Assembly: GCA_031271465.1 (NCBI GenBank)
Contig: JAISVR010000005.1
Span: forward strand, 25,947-89,946
Reading direction: 5' to 3'
DNA: 64,000 nucleotides
Source of the DNA: Prevotellaceae bacterium
GTDB lineage: Bacteria > Bacteroidota > Bacteroidia > Bacteroidales > Paludibacteraceae
The notes under the pieces were generated by a model. That model was not told the DNA's origin, made no database searches, and saw only the letters and a program-made list of their open reading frames with translations. Below are positions 45,825-54,833 of the stretch, one piece after another. Every line of letters starts with the position of its first letter. Position 1 is the stretch's first letter. The position numbers and the translations under genes were made by a program.

Positions 45825-48560
45825 ATGAATATGTCGAAATTTGGTTTATATTTTTTTAAAAAGAGTTTGATTTTTATTTCTCTGTTTCTCTTTGGAAGTA
45901 ATGTATTTTGCGGTACGATAAAAGGTGTTGTGCGTGATGCAAAAACACAGGAAACGCTTCCCGGGGCTACGGTTCGGATAAAGGGAACGGACAAGGGTGT
46001 GCTTTGCGATATGGATGGCAACTACGAATTGGAAATTCCAGCCGGTATTTATACCATGGTCGTTTCTTCGATGTCGTACGAGCCGATGGAAACCACTAAT
46101 ATTAAGGTGGGCGATGAGGCGCTTGTGTTGGATATTTCGTTGGAAGAAATAGTGAGCGAACTCGACAATATTGTTGTTGTGGCGCGAGCCAATCGTGAAA
46201 ACGAAAATGCCTTATTGGCAGTGCAGCGCGATGCCTTGCTTGCCACGCAAGCCGTGGGAGCGCGCGAACTTTCGCGTAAAGGCATTGGCGATGCTCAGGC
46301 TGCGGTGGCTCAGGTTTCGGGCATTTCGCGGCAGGAAGGAGTGAAAAATGTTTTCGTGCGCGGGTTGGGCGATCGTTATAATGCCACTTTGCTTAACGGG
46401 TTTCCCATACCGTCGGAAGATCCGGAGTATAAAAATATTGCACTGGAATTTTTTAGTACCGATGTTATTTCAAACATTGGTGTAAACAAGGTATTTAGTG
46501 CCGGCGATTATTCTGATGTAGGCGGGGCTGTTATTAATATTTCGTCGAAAGAATTGGTAGGAAATTCGGCATTTGGATTCGATTTGTCGGGCGGAATAAA
46601 TACCGCGGCAATCGGAACTTCGGATTTCTTGCGTCAGGACGGTTCAAATTATTTCGGATTTGCCAACACGCAGCAGCCAAGTAACAATAAATTCGATTTT
46701 CCAAACAGCCTCGACCCGTCGACTGTTTCGTTTCTGGTAAATCATGGTTTTGGTGTTTCGGGAGGGAAATTGTTTAAAATCGGCGAAAACAAGAATCCGT
46801 TATCGTTCTTTATAGTAGCATCGCACAGTATTGATTATTCGTATACCAAAGAAACGGTTCGTAATGCCACTACGGCGGGCACCATATTTCAAGACCAAAC
46901 GGGTGAAAAATATTCGCAAAACACCAATCAACTTGTGTTAGCCAATGCGATGTATGACATCAATAAAAAGCATCATTTGCAGTACAATTTTATGCTCATT
47001 CATGCCAACGAACAATATGTGGGCGACTATAAAGGAAGAAATGTGTACAGTTACGAGCAACCCGGTTATATGGGTATTTTGCGCAGGCAGCAAACCAACG
47101 ACAACCTTTTGTTAGTCAATCAGCTGTCTTCCAACTGGGAGTTGGCAAAAAGATGGAAACTCGATGCAGGTGTTTCGTATAATACTGTGAAAGGAAATGA
47201 ACCGGATAGACGCGAAAATAATTTTTCCCAAATGCCTTCGGGAAACTATATTTTTACTTTGGGCGATAATCAAAGTCGTTTTTATTCCAAACTGACCGAT
47301 AATGATTTTAATGTAAAAGCTGCATTATCTTTTAAACTTAACGACCGCTATAAAAGCGATAATTCTGTACTGAAAATTGGCTATAATGGTCGCTTTGCCG
47401 ACAATAATTTTGAAGGTATTCGATACAGCTTATATCAGTCGAGAGAAGAATTTAATCTTGATGAGTTAAAGATGGACGAATGGTATAACGCGGCAAACCA
47501 AACAGATAAAGGTAGGGGAGAGCTTGTTGGTAAAGAATTTATAATGGAAACGCCGAGAACACCCGATTCGTATCAGGTAACAAGATCTGTTCATTCGGGA
47601 TATGCGGAAGCTTCGTACCAAGTATTGAGAAATTTGACGGGAAATATTGGTTTGAGAATAGACGCGGTAGATATGGCAATAGATTATAATGTAAATCAAG
47701 GAGGGGAGTATGGTGAGCAAAGCGACAAGCAAAACTTCTTGCTGCCAAGCTTCAACTTGAAATACGATGTAACCAAGACAAACAGTCTCCGTTTGGGTGC
47801 GAGCAAAACATACACCTTACCGCAGGCAAAAGAAATTTCGCCCTATCAATATGTGAATATTTCTTTTACAAGTCAAGGTAATCCAAACCTTAAGTCTTCG
47901 GAAAACTATAATGTGGATTTAAAATGGGATTACTACATCAGTGCAAGTGAATTGCTGTCGTTTACGGCTTTCTACAAACACATTCTTGATCCTATCGGAC
48001 GAGTAGATGAGGGTAACTCGGCGGGCATGCTTACCTATAATAATATCAGCGACAAAGCTACCGTAGGTGGTGTGGAAATGGAAGTACGCAAAAATATTTT
48101 CAACCAATTCAATACCGCGCTTGAAGAAACAAACCGGTTTTCGGTGGGATTGAACGCTTCGTATATTTACACCAACCTCAAACTCGATATTTCCGGCACT
48201 AAACCGCGAAACAGCGGATTGGAAGGTGCATCGCCTTTTCTTGCTAATGTCGATATTTCGTACAACTACACTAAAAAGGACAGAAACCTCGTAGCAACCC
48301 TTGTGTTCAACTATTTTAGCAACCGGATTCATACTCTTGGCGCAATGGGTTACAAGGACATTATAGAAAAAGGCGTGCCTACACTCGATTTTTCGGCATC
48401 GTATAAATTCAATAAACATTTCACCCTGAAAGCTAAAGCTTCTAATCTGTTGAATGCTTCTTACCGCTTAGTTCGTGAAAGCTCGTCGGGTGAAAACATT
48501 ACATTGAATGAATTTAAAAAAGGACAACATATCAGTTTAGGTATAAACTATGAGTTATAA
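45825..48560 (+). CDS. TonB-dependent outer-membrane receptor with CarboxypepD_reg-like domain
   Basis: A 911-residue receptor. After a signal peptide (to about residue 29) comes a carboxypeptidase-regulatory-like domain (IKGVVRDAKTQETLPGATVRIKGTDKG), then a plug domain (GVKNVFVRGLGDRYNATLLNGF, DVGGAVINISS) and a beta-barrel ending in a typical aromatic strand (HISLGINYEL). No SusD gene follows; instead a lipoprotein with a beta-helix starts 69 bp later. The plug motif FVRGLGDRYN is that of receptors often paired with such proteins, but the ligand is not known. The receptor and lipoprotein probably act together at the surface. Confidence 0.93.
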   Translation: MNMSKFGLYFFKKSLIFISLFLFGSNVFCGTIKGVVRDAKTQETLPGATVRIKGTDKGVLCDMDGNYELEIPAGIYTMVVSSMSYEPMETTNIKVGDEALVLDISLEEIVSELDNIVVVARANRENENALLAVQRDALLATQAVGARELSRKGIGDAQAAVAQVSGISRQEGVKNVFVRGLGDRYNATLLNGFPIPSEDPEYKNIALEFFSTDVISNIGVNKVFSAGDYSDVGGAVINISSKELVGNSAFGFDLSGGINTAAIGTSDFLRQDGSNYFGFANTQQPSNNKFDFPNSLDPSTVSFLVNHGFGVSGGKLFKIGENKNPLSFFIVASHSIDYSYTKETVRNATTAGTIFQDQTGEKYSQNTNQLVLANAMYDINKKHHLQYNFMLIHANEQYVGDYKGRNVYSYEQPGYMGILRRQQTNDNLLLVNQLSSNWELAKRWKLDAGVSYNTVKGNEPDRRENNFSQMPSGNYIFTLGDNQSRFYSKLTDNDFNVKAALSFKLNDRYKSDNSVLKIGYNGRFADNNFEGIRYSLYQSREEFNLDELKMDEWYNAANQTDKGRGELVGKEFIMETPRTPDSYQVTRSVHSGYAEASYQVLRNLTGNIGLRIDAVDMAIDYNVNQGGEYGEQSDKQNFLLPSFNLKYDVTKTNSLRLGASKTYTLPQAKEISPYQYVNISFTSQGNPNLKSSENYNVDLKWDYYISASELLSFTAFYKHILDPIGRVDEGNSAGMLTYNNISDKATVGGVEMEVRKNIFNQFNTALEETNRFSVGLNASYIYTNLKLDISGTKPRNSGLEGASPFLANVDISYNYTKKDRNLVATLVFNYFSNRIHTLGAMGYKDIIEKGVPTLDFSASYKFNKHFTLKAKASNLLNASYRLVRESSSGENITLNEFKKGQHISLGINYEL

Positions 48561-48629
48561 ACACGAACAGTATATTTTTTATTTATTATCAATCAATATT
48601 TTATTTATTCATTAAAAACAAAAACAAAA

Positions 48630-49814
48630 ATGAAAAAGTTATTTTTAAGATTCGTAATGGCAGCTACCTTGATAGCTCCTGTAGTATTTACATCGTGTAG
48701 CGATGACGACGACGACAAAGGCGGAGATGGAGTTACAGAAACTTTCACCGTAGAAAACGGAGAAATGATGGGTAGACTTAAATCGGCTTATACGCTCGAT
48801 GCTGATGTTGAGTTGGTTGGTCCGGTAATTGTTGAATCCGGCGCGTCGTTGACAATTCCTGCCGGAAGAACCATCAAAGCAAAAGGCGGTTTCAGCTGCT
48901 ACATTCTTGTGTTGCAAGGCGGTAAAATCTTTGTGAACGGTACTGCTGAGGCTCCTGTAACAATGACTTCCGGAGCAATGAAAGATAACGCTCCAAATCC
49001 TAAAGCAATGGACTGGGGCGGTCTGATCATCAACGGTCGTGCACCATTGGCTGACGGTATAACTCGTTCAACTGAAATTAACACAAACTATCCGTATGGT
49101 GGTAACGATGCAAACGACAACTCGGGTGTGATTAAATACCTGAAACTCGAATACACCGGTGCAAAAAACGGAAATGATGTAGAACACAACGGTTTGACTT
49201 TGAACGCTGTGGGTAGAGCTACAGTTATCGAAAACATCTTCATTCCTTATAGCGGCGACGACGGCATCGAGTTTTTCGGTGGAAGCGTAAGTGTAAAAAA
49301 CCTCTTGGTTGTAAACTCGGACGACGATATGTTTGATGTAACCGACGGCTGGAACGGTACGCTCGAAAATGCTTACGGTATTTGGAAAGATGGTTTTAGC
49401 AGTGCCGAATCAGATCCAAGCGGGGTAGAAGCTGACGGAAATATGGACGGAAAATTCGATAAAGCTCCTAATATGTCGAACTTTACTATCCGCAATATGA
49501 CTATTGAAAACAACGGCGTATTGATGAACAATGTGCTTAAAGTTCGTCGCGGCGCAACAGCACATATTATCAACGCAGTGGTAAAAGGTTCGGGAACTGT
49601 AAAACCAACGGGATATGTAGTTGATATGACAGATGGAGCCGGAAACGGAAATACTGCTTCTGAAATCAGCATTACAAATGCGATGACTAACAGTGTGATA
49701 CCAACCAATTTCGGTACCGATTTGTATCCTAATGTAACTGTTAATCCTACGCCTGCTAATACAGGCTGCGAAAATCCTGCAACTCTCTTTAGCTGGACAG
49801 GTTATCAATTCTAA
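48630..49814 (+). CDS. surface-exposed lipoprotein with right-handed beta-helix repeats
   Basis: A 394-residue lipoprotein. The signal peptide ends in TSC (Cys23), followed directly by SDDDDDKGG, an acidic surface-export signal of Bacteroidetes lipoproteins. The rest is rich in Gly, Asn and Asp with repeating short strands (LEYTGAKNGNDVEHNGLTLNAVG, FIPYSGDDGIEFFGGSVSVKN), as in pectate-lyase-like beta-helices. DGIEFFGG and SDDDMFDVTDG may bind calcium. No catalytic set is clear. Its position behind the receptor suggests a binding partner. A long inverted repeat follows the stop. Confidence 0.85.
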   Translation: MKKLFLRFVMAATLIAPVVFTSCSDDDDDKGGDGVTETFTVENGEMMGRLKSAYTLDADVELVGPVIVESGASLTIPAGRTIKAKGGFSCYILVLQGGKIFVNGTAEAPVTMTSGAMKDNAPNPKAMDWGGLIINGRAPLADGITRSTEINTNYPYGGNDANDNSGVIKYLKLEYTGAKNGNDVEHNGLTLNAVGRATVIENIFIPYSGDDGIEFFGGSVSVKNLLVVNSDDDMFDVTDGWNGTLENAYGIWKDGFSSAESDPSGVEADGNMDGKFDKAPNMSNFTIRNMTIENNGVLMNNVLKVRRGATAHIINAVVKGSGTVKPTGYVVDMTDGAGNGNTASEISITNAMTNSVIPTNFGTDLYPNVTVNPTPANTGCENPATLFSWTGYQF

Positions 49815-49829
49815 ATTTGTTTAATTGTC

Positions 49830-49879
49830 GAATCGTTTAATCGTTAAACTGTTTAGCCAACAGTACGATTAAACGATTC
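49830..49879 (+). terminator. 15-bp inverted repeat after the lipoprotein gene
   Basis: GAATCGTTTAATCGT (49830-49844) and ACGATTAAACGATTC (49865-49879) pair perfectly over a 20-base loop. No strong T-run follows; it could be a terminator or a 3'-end stabiliser. Confidence 0.55.
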
Positions 49880-49907
49880 AACAGTTAAATAATTCAACAA
49901 AAAAATA

Positions 49908-50387
49908 ATGATGAAACATACAATCACCTATTTATTGCTGCTCTTTGTTGCGACTATTGCCTTTGCGCAAGACAATCCTCAACTGTATCAAAACGGGGGA
50001 GTTTACTATCGCGACAAGCTGCAAAGCATTCCCTATACAGGATACCACCGCGAATATTACGACAACGGAACGCTACGGCTCGAAATGCAAATAGCCGACG
50101 GAGTGCCCGAAGGTACCTTTGTGGTATATTTCGAAGAAAATCGCAAGCCACAGGAAATTCGTTCGTACCGTAATGGAAAACTCAACGGTTTGTGGCGCAC
50201 TTACGACATTGCGGGACAGCTTATACAGGAAGCCGAATATAACGACGGCGAGAAAAACGGTACCTGGCGCATTTGGGACGAAAGCGGAACGCTTCGCTAC
50301 GAAATGAATTACTACAACGGTATTAAAACCGGCTTATGGCGTATGTGGGACGAAGCCGGAAACTTAGTAAGCGAGAAAAATTATTGA
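49908..50387 (+). CDS. exported MORN-like repeat protein
   Basis: A 159-residue protein with a signal peptide ending after IAFAQ (about residue 21). Then follow five to six repeats of about 22 residues of the form YxNGxLxGxWRxYDxxGxLxxE (for example YRNGKLNGLWRTYDIAGQL and YNDGEKNGTWRIWDESGTL). Such repeats resemble MORN motifs and are often named YwqK-type antitoxins in databases, but here the protein is exported and no toxin is near, so that name would mislead. Function unknown. The 21-bp palindrome array follows its stop. Confidence 0.82.
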   Translation: MMKHTITYLLLLFVATIAFAQDNPQLYQNGGVYYRDKLQSIPYTGYHREYYDNGTLRLEMQIADGVPEGTFVVYFEENRKPQEIRSYRNGKLNGLWRTYDIAGQLIQEAEYNDGEKNGTWRIWDESGTLRYEMNYYNGIKTGLWRMWDEAGNLVSEKNY

Positions 50388-50452
50388 GATAACAGGCATA
50401 CAGCTCTTATATTTAGCGTCGTTGTGAGCTACGAAGCAATCTAAAATAATAC

Positions 50453-50635
50453 TATCATATTATGATATAAAATTATCATATTATAATAGTAATATATCAT
50501 GTTGCAATAGGAATATATTATATTACAATAAAGATATATTATAGTACAATAAGGATATATTATGTCCTAATAGAAATATATTATATTGCAACAGTAATAT
50601 ATCATCTTATAAAATAAAACTATCATTTTATGATA
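50453..50635. repeat. nine palindromic sites at an exact 21-bp period
   Basis: 15-bp cores start at 50453, 50474, 50495, 50516, 50537, 50558, 50579, 50600 and 50621. The first and last are perfect palindromes of the form TATCAT-3-ATGATA; inner copies are variants such as TATTATATTACAATA. Linkers are 6 bp and purine-rich. The array ends 125 bp before the ATG of the 50761 gene. A half copy of the CATTGCGAGG repeat lies at 50418-50441. Confidence 0.92.
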
Positions 50636-50722
50636 AAAATTAAAATTATTATCAAATAAAACCATGCCGGATATTTAACCATCTTGTAACAGTAATGAAA
50701 CGGGATTGTATTTCACCACATC

Positions 50723-50730
50723 TACCTTTG
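50723..50730 (+). promoter_or_regulatory. -7 box (TACCTTTG) for the 50761 gene
   Basis: TACCTTTG, 30 bp before the ATG and 87 bp after the palindrome array. Confidence 0.5.
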
Positions 50731-50760
50731 TGCCCATAATTAAACATTAATCTCTATAAA

Positions 50761-51135
50761 ATGAAATCAATTGTAATTCTTGCAGCTTCGGTATTATTGT
50801 CCGTAGCTGCATTTGCAAACAGCAACGAAGCAAACCAAAAAACAGTACAGCTCAACGGATTCGTTATCGACAAAGAAAATAACGAAGAACTTGTAGGTGC
50901 GGCAATTATTGTAGATGGAAAAAAATATTATTCAGACCTCGACGGCAATTTTTCCATCACTAACCTCAAACCGGGCAAATGTCAAATCAAAGTAGAATTT
51001 ATTTCCTACGAGCCTGTTGTTATCGAAATGGATATCAATAAAGACGAAACAATAAGCGTCAATTTGCAACAAACTTCCTCGTCTCCAATAGAAGAAAATA
51101 TCCAACATGCAAGCGTAGCATTTATTCAAAAATAA
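50761..51135 (+). CDS. exported CarboxypepD_reg-like domain protein
   Basis: A 124-residue protein with a signal peptide ending near AFANS (about 20). The rest is one carboxypeptidase-regulatory-like beta-sandwich: VQLNGFVIDKENNEELVGAAI, DLDGNFSITNLKPGKCQIKVEFISYEP. In Bacteroidetes this domain usually forms the front of TonB receptors; here it stands alone and ends after a short tail. It may be a free-standing periplasmic protein or the front part of a lost receptor gene. The palindrome array lies upstream and a perfect 30-bp inverted repeat downstream. Confidence 0.82.
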   Translation: MKSIVILAASVLLSVAAFANSNEANQKTVQLNGFVIDKENNEELVGAAIIVDGKKYYSDLDGNFSITNLKPGKCQIKVEFISYEPVVIEMDINKDETISVNLQQTSSSPIEENIQHASVAFIQK

Positions 51136-51165
51136 AAACGCTTTCGAAAAACACATATATAAAAA

Positions 51166-51240
51166 GACTTCGTCATTGCGAGGTACGAAGCAATCTCAGT
51201 ACAAGATATGGATTGCTTCGTACCTCGCAATGACGAAGTC
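51166..51240. terminator. perfect 30-bp inverted repeat between convergent genes
   Basis: Arms 51166-51195 and 51211-51240 are perfectly complementary, loop 15 bases. Each contains CATTGCGAGGTACGAAGCAA. It lies between the convergent 50761 gene and hisB and can act as a two-way terminator. It is the best copy of a dispersed family (others at 44599-44658 and, as a half, 50418-50441). Confidence 0.75.
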
Positions 51241-51263
51241 GCTTAAAAGGGTATACTTTTTCC

Positions 51264-52391
51264 CTACAAAACCCCTTTTGTACTTGGCAGTTCGTAGTTA
51301 AAAATATCCCTTCGTATTGCCATTTTAATCGCTTTGGCAAAAGCTTTGAAAATACCTTCAATCTTGTGGTGTTCGTTATTGCCTTCAGCTTTGATGTTGA
51401 GATTCATTTTAGCCGCGTCGCTCAGCGATTTGAAGAAATGCAAGAACATTTCGGTAGGCATATCGCCGATTTTTTCACGCTTAAATTCCGCGTCCCATAC
51501 CAACCAAGCCCGTCCGCCAAAATCAAGCGCAACGCAGCAAAGACAATCGTCCATCGGCAAGCAAAAACCATAGCGTTCGATACCGCGCTTGCTTCCCAAC
51601 GCCTTGTACAAAGCTTCTCCCAGAGCAATAGCCGTATCCTCCATCGTATGATGTTCGTCCACTTCGAGGTCACCTTTCACTTGTATGCTCAGGTCGATAC
51701 CGGCATGCTTGCCGATTTGCTCCAACATGTGGTCGAAGAATTTTATACCCGTCGAAATATCGGCATTCCCTTTTCCGTCGAGATTTATTTCTACCAAAAT
51801 ATCGGTTTCCTTCGTTGTTCGCTGCACGGTAGCGCGGCGTTCGCCGGCAAAAAGAAACTCGGCAATCTCGTCCCAACTCTGCGTTATCAATGCGCAGGAA
51901 TTTTCCAACTTGTTTTCTTTCAACAGTTTTTCGGCAACATCGCTTTCAAGCATAAAAATTGCCTTGCAACCAAGATTCTTTGCCAATTGCACATCAGTGA
52001 GTCGGTCGCCGATAACAAAACAGTTTGGCAGGTCGTAGTCGCCCGTCATGTAGTCTTTCAGCATTGCAGTGCCGGGTTTGCGCGCAGGCGAATTTTCGTG
52101 AGGAAACGATGGGTCGATAAGAATATTATCGAACCCCACGCCTTCGTTGCGAAAAATTTCGAGCATTTTCCCCTGTACACGGTCGAAATTTTCCTGCGGA
52201 TTAGACACCGTACCCAATCCGTCCTGATTAGTTACGATAACAAGCTCAAAATCAAGATTTTTTCGGATAAAATACAAATTGCGCAATACCCCGGGCAGCA
52301 ACACAAGCTGGTCGAGCGTGTCTACCTGAAAAGTTACGGGCGGCTCCTGTATCAGAGTCCCGTCCCGGTCGATAAATAAGGCTTTTTTCAT
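51264..52391 (-). CDS. hisB: bifunctional histidinol-phosphatase / imidazoleglycerol-phosphate dehydratase
   Basis: A 375-residue fusion. Residues 1 to about 170 are a HAD phosphatase ([38 protein letters not shown]). The rest is IGP dehydratase ([71 protein letters not shown]), with the metal-binding His pairs. It makes steps 6 and 8 of histidine synthesis. The ATG at 52391 is the right start ([12 protein letters not shown]). It is the last gene of the his run, after a small DUF3127 gene. Confidence 0.96.
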   Translation of the reverse strand: MKKALFIDRDGTLIQEPPVTFQVDTLDQLVLLPGVLRNLYFIRKNLDFELVIVTNQDGLGTVSNPQENFDRVQGKMLEIFRNEGVGFDNILIDPSFPHENSPARKPGTAMLKDYMTGDYDLPNCFVIGDRLTDVQLAKNLGCKAIFMLESDVAEKLLKENKLENSCALITQSWDEIAEFLFAGERRATVQRTTKETDILVEINLDGKGNADISTGIKFFDHMLEQIGKHAGIDLSIQVKGDLEVDEHHTMEDTAIALGEALYKALGSKRGIERYGFCLPMDDCLCCVALDFGGRAWLVWDAEFKREKIGDMPTEMFLHFFKSLSDAAKMNLNIKAEGNNEHHKIEGIFKAFAKAIKMAIRRDIFNYELPSTKGVL

Positions 52392-52514
52392 AATGTAATC
52401 AGCCCCCCATCTTCCCCACAAGGAGGCGTTGAAGAGCAGTTGTTTTTAAATGCAATTATTTGTAAATTCACTATCGTTGTGCCCAATTCCCCTCTCAAGG
52501 AGGATTTAGGGAGG

Positions 52515-52883
52515 CTAAAATGGCAAATCCGAATCTTCGGCAGCAAGCGGCGCACTCTCGAAAACCGGTGGCGTATTAGGCATTACTGTTGTTGCAGGTG
52601 CTACGGTTTCGCTTTGCAACGGTTCGATGCGCCATGCGCGAATATCGTTGAACCATCGTCCATTGAACTCGCGGCAATCAATATCAAAGTCAATTTTCAG
52701 CAATTGACCCTCTTTGATTTGATATTGCTCTATTTTATCGCCCCAAAGGTTAAACATCATTTTTTTAGGATATTGCGAATCGAGATTATACTCGAGTACA
52801 TAATCCTGTTTTTTCCATTCGCCATTTCTACCTTGCCCTGTTTGCAAGGGAAGTGCGGCTACAATTTTTCCTTTTACTTCCAT
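52515..52883 (-). CDS. DUF3127 protein with an SSB-like acidic tail
   Basis: A 122-residue protein. The first 85 residues fit the OB-like DUF3127 fold (GKIVAALPLQTGQGRNGEWKKQDYVLEYN, MFNLWGDKI, DIDCREFNGRWFNDIRAWRIE). The tail is disordered and ends AAEDSDLPF, much like the acidic tip of single-stranded-DNA-binding protein, which docks repair proteins. Role unknown. It sits between hisC and hisB, 1 bp after hisC, which is odd for a histidine operon. The cluster may simply share a promoter. Confidence 0.85.
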   Translation of the reverse strand: MEVKGKIVAALPLQTGQGRNGEWKKQDYVLEYNLDSQYPKKMMFNLWGDKIEQYQIKEGQLLKIDFDIDCREFNGRWFNDIRAWRIEPLQSETVAPATTVMPNTPPVFESAPLAAEDSDLPF

Positions 52884-52884
52884 G

Positions 52885-53916
52885 TTAGTTATAATTTTTT
52901 AGCTCATTAATTAGCATATCATTCTCTGCTTTCGTAGCAATCGTAATCCGCAAACAGCCGAAAGCAAGCGAAACTTTATTGCGGTTGCGAATAATAATTC
53001 CTTTACCCACCAAATAATTGTAAACAGCATCGGCATCGGGAACTTTTACCAACAGGAAGTTGGCGTCGCTCGGATAAATTTTTTCGACCAAAGGTAAAGT
53101 TTTTAATTCTTTTTGCAAATAACCCCGTTGCTCCAACAGCATAGTTACCCATTTCTCTTTCCGTTCGAGATAATTCAGTTGTTCGCTTACAAAATCCTGC
53201 GTGAGTTTATTTATGTTGTACGGATATTTTACCTTGTTGAAGTAGGAGATAATTTCTTCGCTTGCAAATGCCATTCCGCAACGCACCGAAGCCATGCCCC
53301 ACGCTTTTGAAAATGTTTGCAGCACAATAATATTCGGGTATTTATTCAAATCTTCCAACCAAGATGCTTCGTGCGAAAAATCAACATAGGCTTCATCGAT
53401 TACCACAATCCCGCTAAATCCATTAACGATTTTCAGCATTTCCACTCTGTTAAGCAAATTTCCGCTCGGATTGTTGGGTGAACAAAGAAAAACAATTTTT
53501 GTTTTTTTATTTACTGCCGCTAAAACTCGTTCGGCATCGAGCGTAAAATCATCATTTAAAAATGCTTTGATATATGCCACATTATTAATGTCGGCACATA
53601 CTTTGTACATTCCGTAAGTCGGCTCAATGGCGACAACATTGTCCTCTTTCGGCTCACAAAAAATACGGAAAACCAAGTCAATCGGTTCGTCACTGCCATT
53701 GCCGAGCATGATTTGGCGGGGATTAACGCCTTTTATCTTTGCTATTTTTTCTTTCAACGCCCATTGTAGAGGGTCGGGATAACGATTGTAAGGCTCATTC
53801 ATCGGGTTTTCATTCGCATCAAGATAGACTGATGCTTCGCCTTTAAATTCATCTCTGGCACAAGAATAAGGTGCTAATGCCAAAATATTTTTTCTGATTA
53901 AGTTTTGAATATTCAT
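52885..53916 (-). CDS. hisC: histidinol-phosphate aminotransferase
   Basis: A 343-residue PLP enzyme of fold type [55 protein letters not shown] and the Lys-containing [18 protein letters not shown] are the family blocks. Its ATG overlaps the stop of the kinase gene before it by ATGA, so the two are translated together. Confidence 0.96.
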   Translation of the reverse strand: MNIQNLIRKNILALAPYSCARDEFKGEASVYLDANENPMNEPYNRYPDPLQWALKEKIAKIKGVNPRQIMLGNGSDEPIDLVFRIFCEPKEDNVVAIEPTYGMYKVCADINNVAYIKAFLNDDFTLDAERVLAAVNKKTKIVFLCSPNNPSGNLLNRVEMLKIVNGFSGIVVIDEAYVDFSHEASWLEDLNKYPNIIVLQTFSKAWGMASVRCGMAFASEEIISYFNKVKYPYNINKLTQDFVSEQLNYLERKEKWVTMLLEQRGYLQKELKTLPLVEKIYPSDANFLLVKVPDADAVYNYLVGKGIIIRNRNKVSLAFGCLRITIATKAENDMLINELKNYN

Positions 53917-54296
53917 ACTATTAAAGCAATTATTTTAGGTAAAAATACAATCAATCCCACAATTACCGAACAGGCAGCTGCAACGAGTACCGCTGCTGCC
54001 GACAAATCTTTTACTTTTTTTATCATTTCGTTTTTTTCGGGCGAAATAAAGTCGCACATATTTTCGACAGCCGAATTAACCAATTCCAAAGCAAACACCA
54101 AACCTATGCACAACACTACCGCAATCCATTCGATAAGAGAAATTTGCAGTAAAAAACCTATAATCGTCACACAAATAGTTATTGCTAAATGAATCTGTGC
54201 ATTATGCTCTTCCCGAAGCAGTATCTTTAATCCATTGACGGCAAAAGTAAAACTTTTCAATCTTTTATGTATGGAAAATGATTGCTTTGTTTTCAT
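53913..54296 (-). CDS. diacylglycerol/undecaprenol kinase (DgkA family)
   Basis: A 127-residue membrane protein with three helices. The family signature is [12 protein letters not shown], followed by [15 protein letters not shown]. In Gram-negatives it phosphorylates diacylglycerol, in Gram-positives undecaprenol. Its place in front of hisC, with an ATGA overlap, has no metabolic meaning that I can see. Confidence 0.92.
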   Translation of the reverse strand: MKTKQSFSIHKRLKSFTFAVNGLKILLREEHNAQIHLAITICVTIIGFLLQISLIEWIAVVLCIGLVFALELVNSAVENMCDFISPEKNEMIKKVKDLSAAAVLVAAACSVIVGLIVFLPKIIALIV

Positions 54297-54475
54297 TTAT
54301 TTTGTTTTTCAATTTGTTGCTTTTATGTCACACTTCGTTGTACCGAGCTTCGTTGTTGAGTGTCATTACACACACCAAGTGGTGCAATCGTGCGGGAGCA
54401 GTTAACCTTCTACGCTACTCAATAAATTGATTGTCGAGTGTTTGAGGTGTATTATTTTGTCGTTTCATCATTATT

Positions 54476-54742
54476 CTAATTGTTTTTCTTTTGAGTCAAA
54501 TGCTTGATAGCTTTGTCGAAATCGCTTTCCAACTGTCGCATTTCGCGCCGGCGATACACTTCAAATTCTCTACTGCTAATCATCAAGCGTGAAACCTTTG
54601 ACGATGTACTCTTTAAGCCGCTCGGTAGCCCATTGGCGGAATTTCGTAGCCACTTTGGAATTGATGCGGTAGCCGAGCGAGATTATCATATCGAGATTGT
54701 AAAAAGGTAACTCTCTAGTAATATTACGATTACCTTCTATTT
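54476..54742 (-). pseudogene. remnant of a RhuM-family (virulence RhuM) gene
   Basis: One frame reads EGNRNITRELPFYNLDMIIS then LGYRINSKVATKFRQWATER and LKEYIVKGFTLDD before a stop at 54576. The next frame begins with an overlapping ATG at 54583 and reads SSREFEVYRRREMRQLESDF then DKAIKHLTQKKNN to a stop at 54476. The first part is the hallmark of RhuM proteins, which normally exceed 300 residues. Both the front and the middle are missing. The rest of the 54297-54833 gap shows no gene. Confidence 0.65.
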
Positions 54743-54833
54743 AAACCTGTCGGAAATTCCGACAAGTTGAGTTTTCGTTCAATTCTCCTTCTTCAAAAAG
54801 TTTTATTTGGTTTTGGTGGTTCATATAAATGTT

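Noticed and set aside
49908..50387. YwqK-type antitoxin of a toxin-antitoxin pair
   Set aside because: The protein is exported and no toxin gene is adjacent; only the repeat type is similar.
50453..50635. Plasmid-type iterons or a replication origin
   Set aside because: Strict phase resembles iterons, but no rep or dnaA gene and no DnaA boxes are near, and the surroundings are chromosomal.
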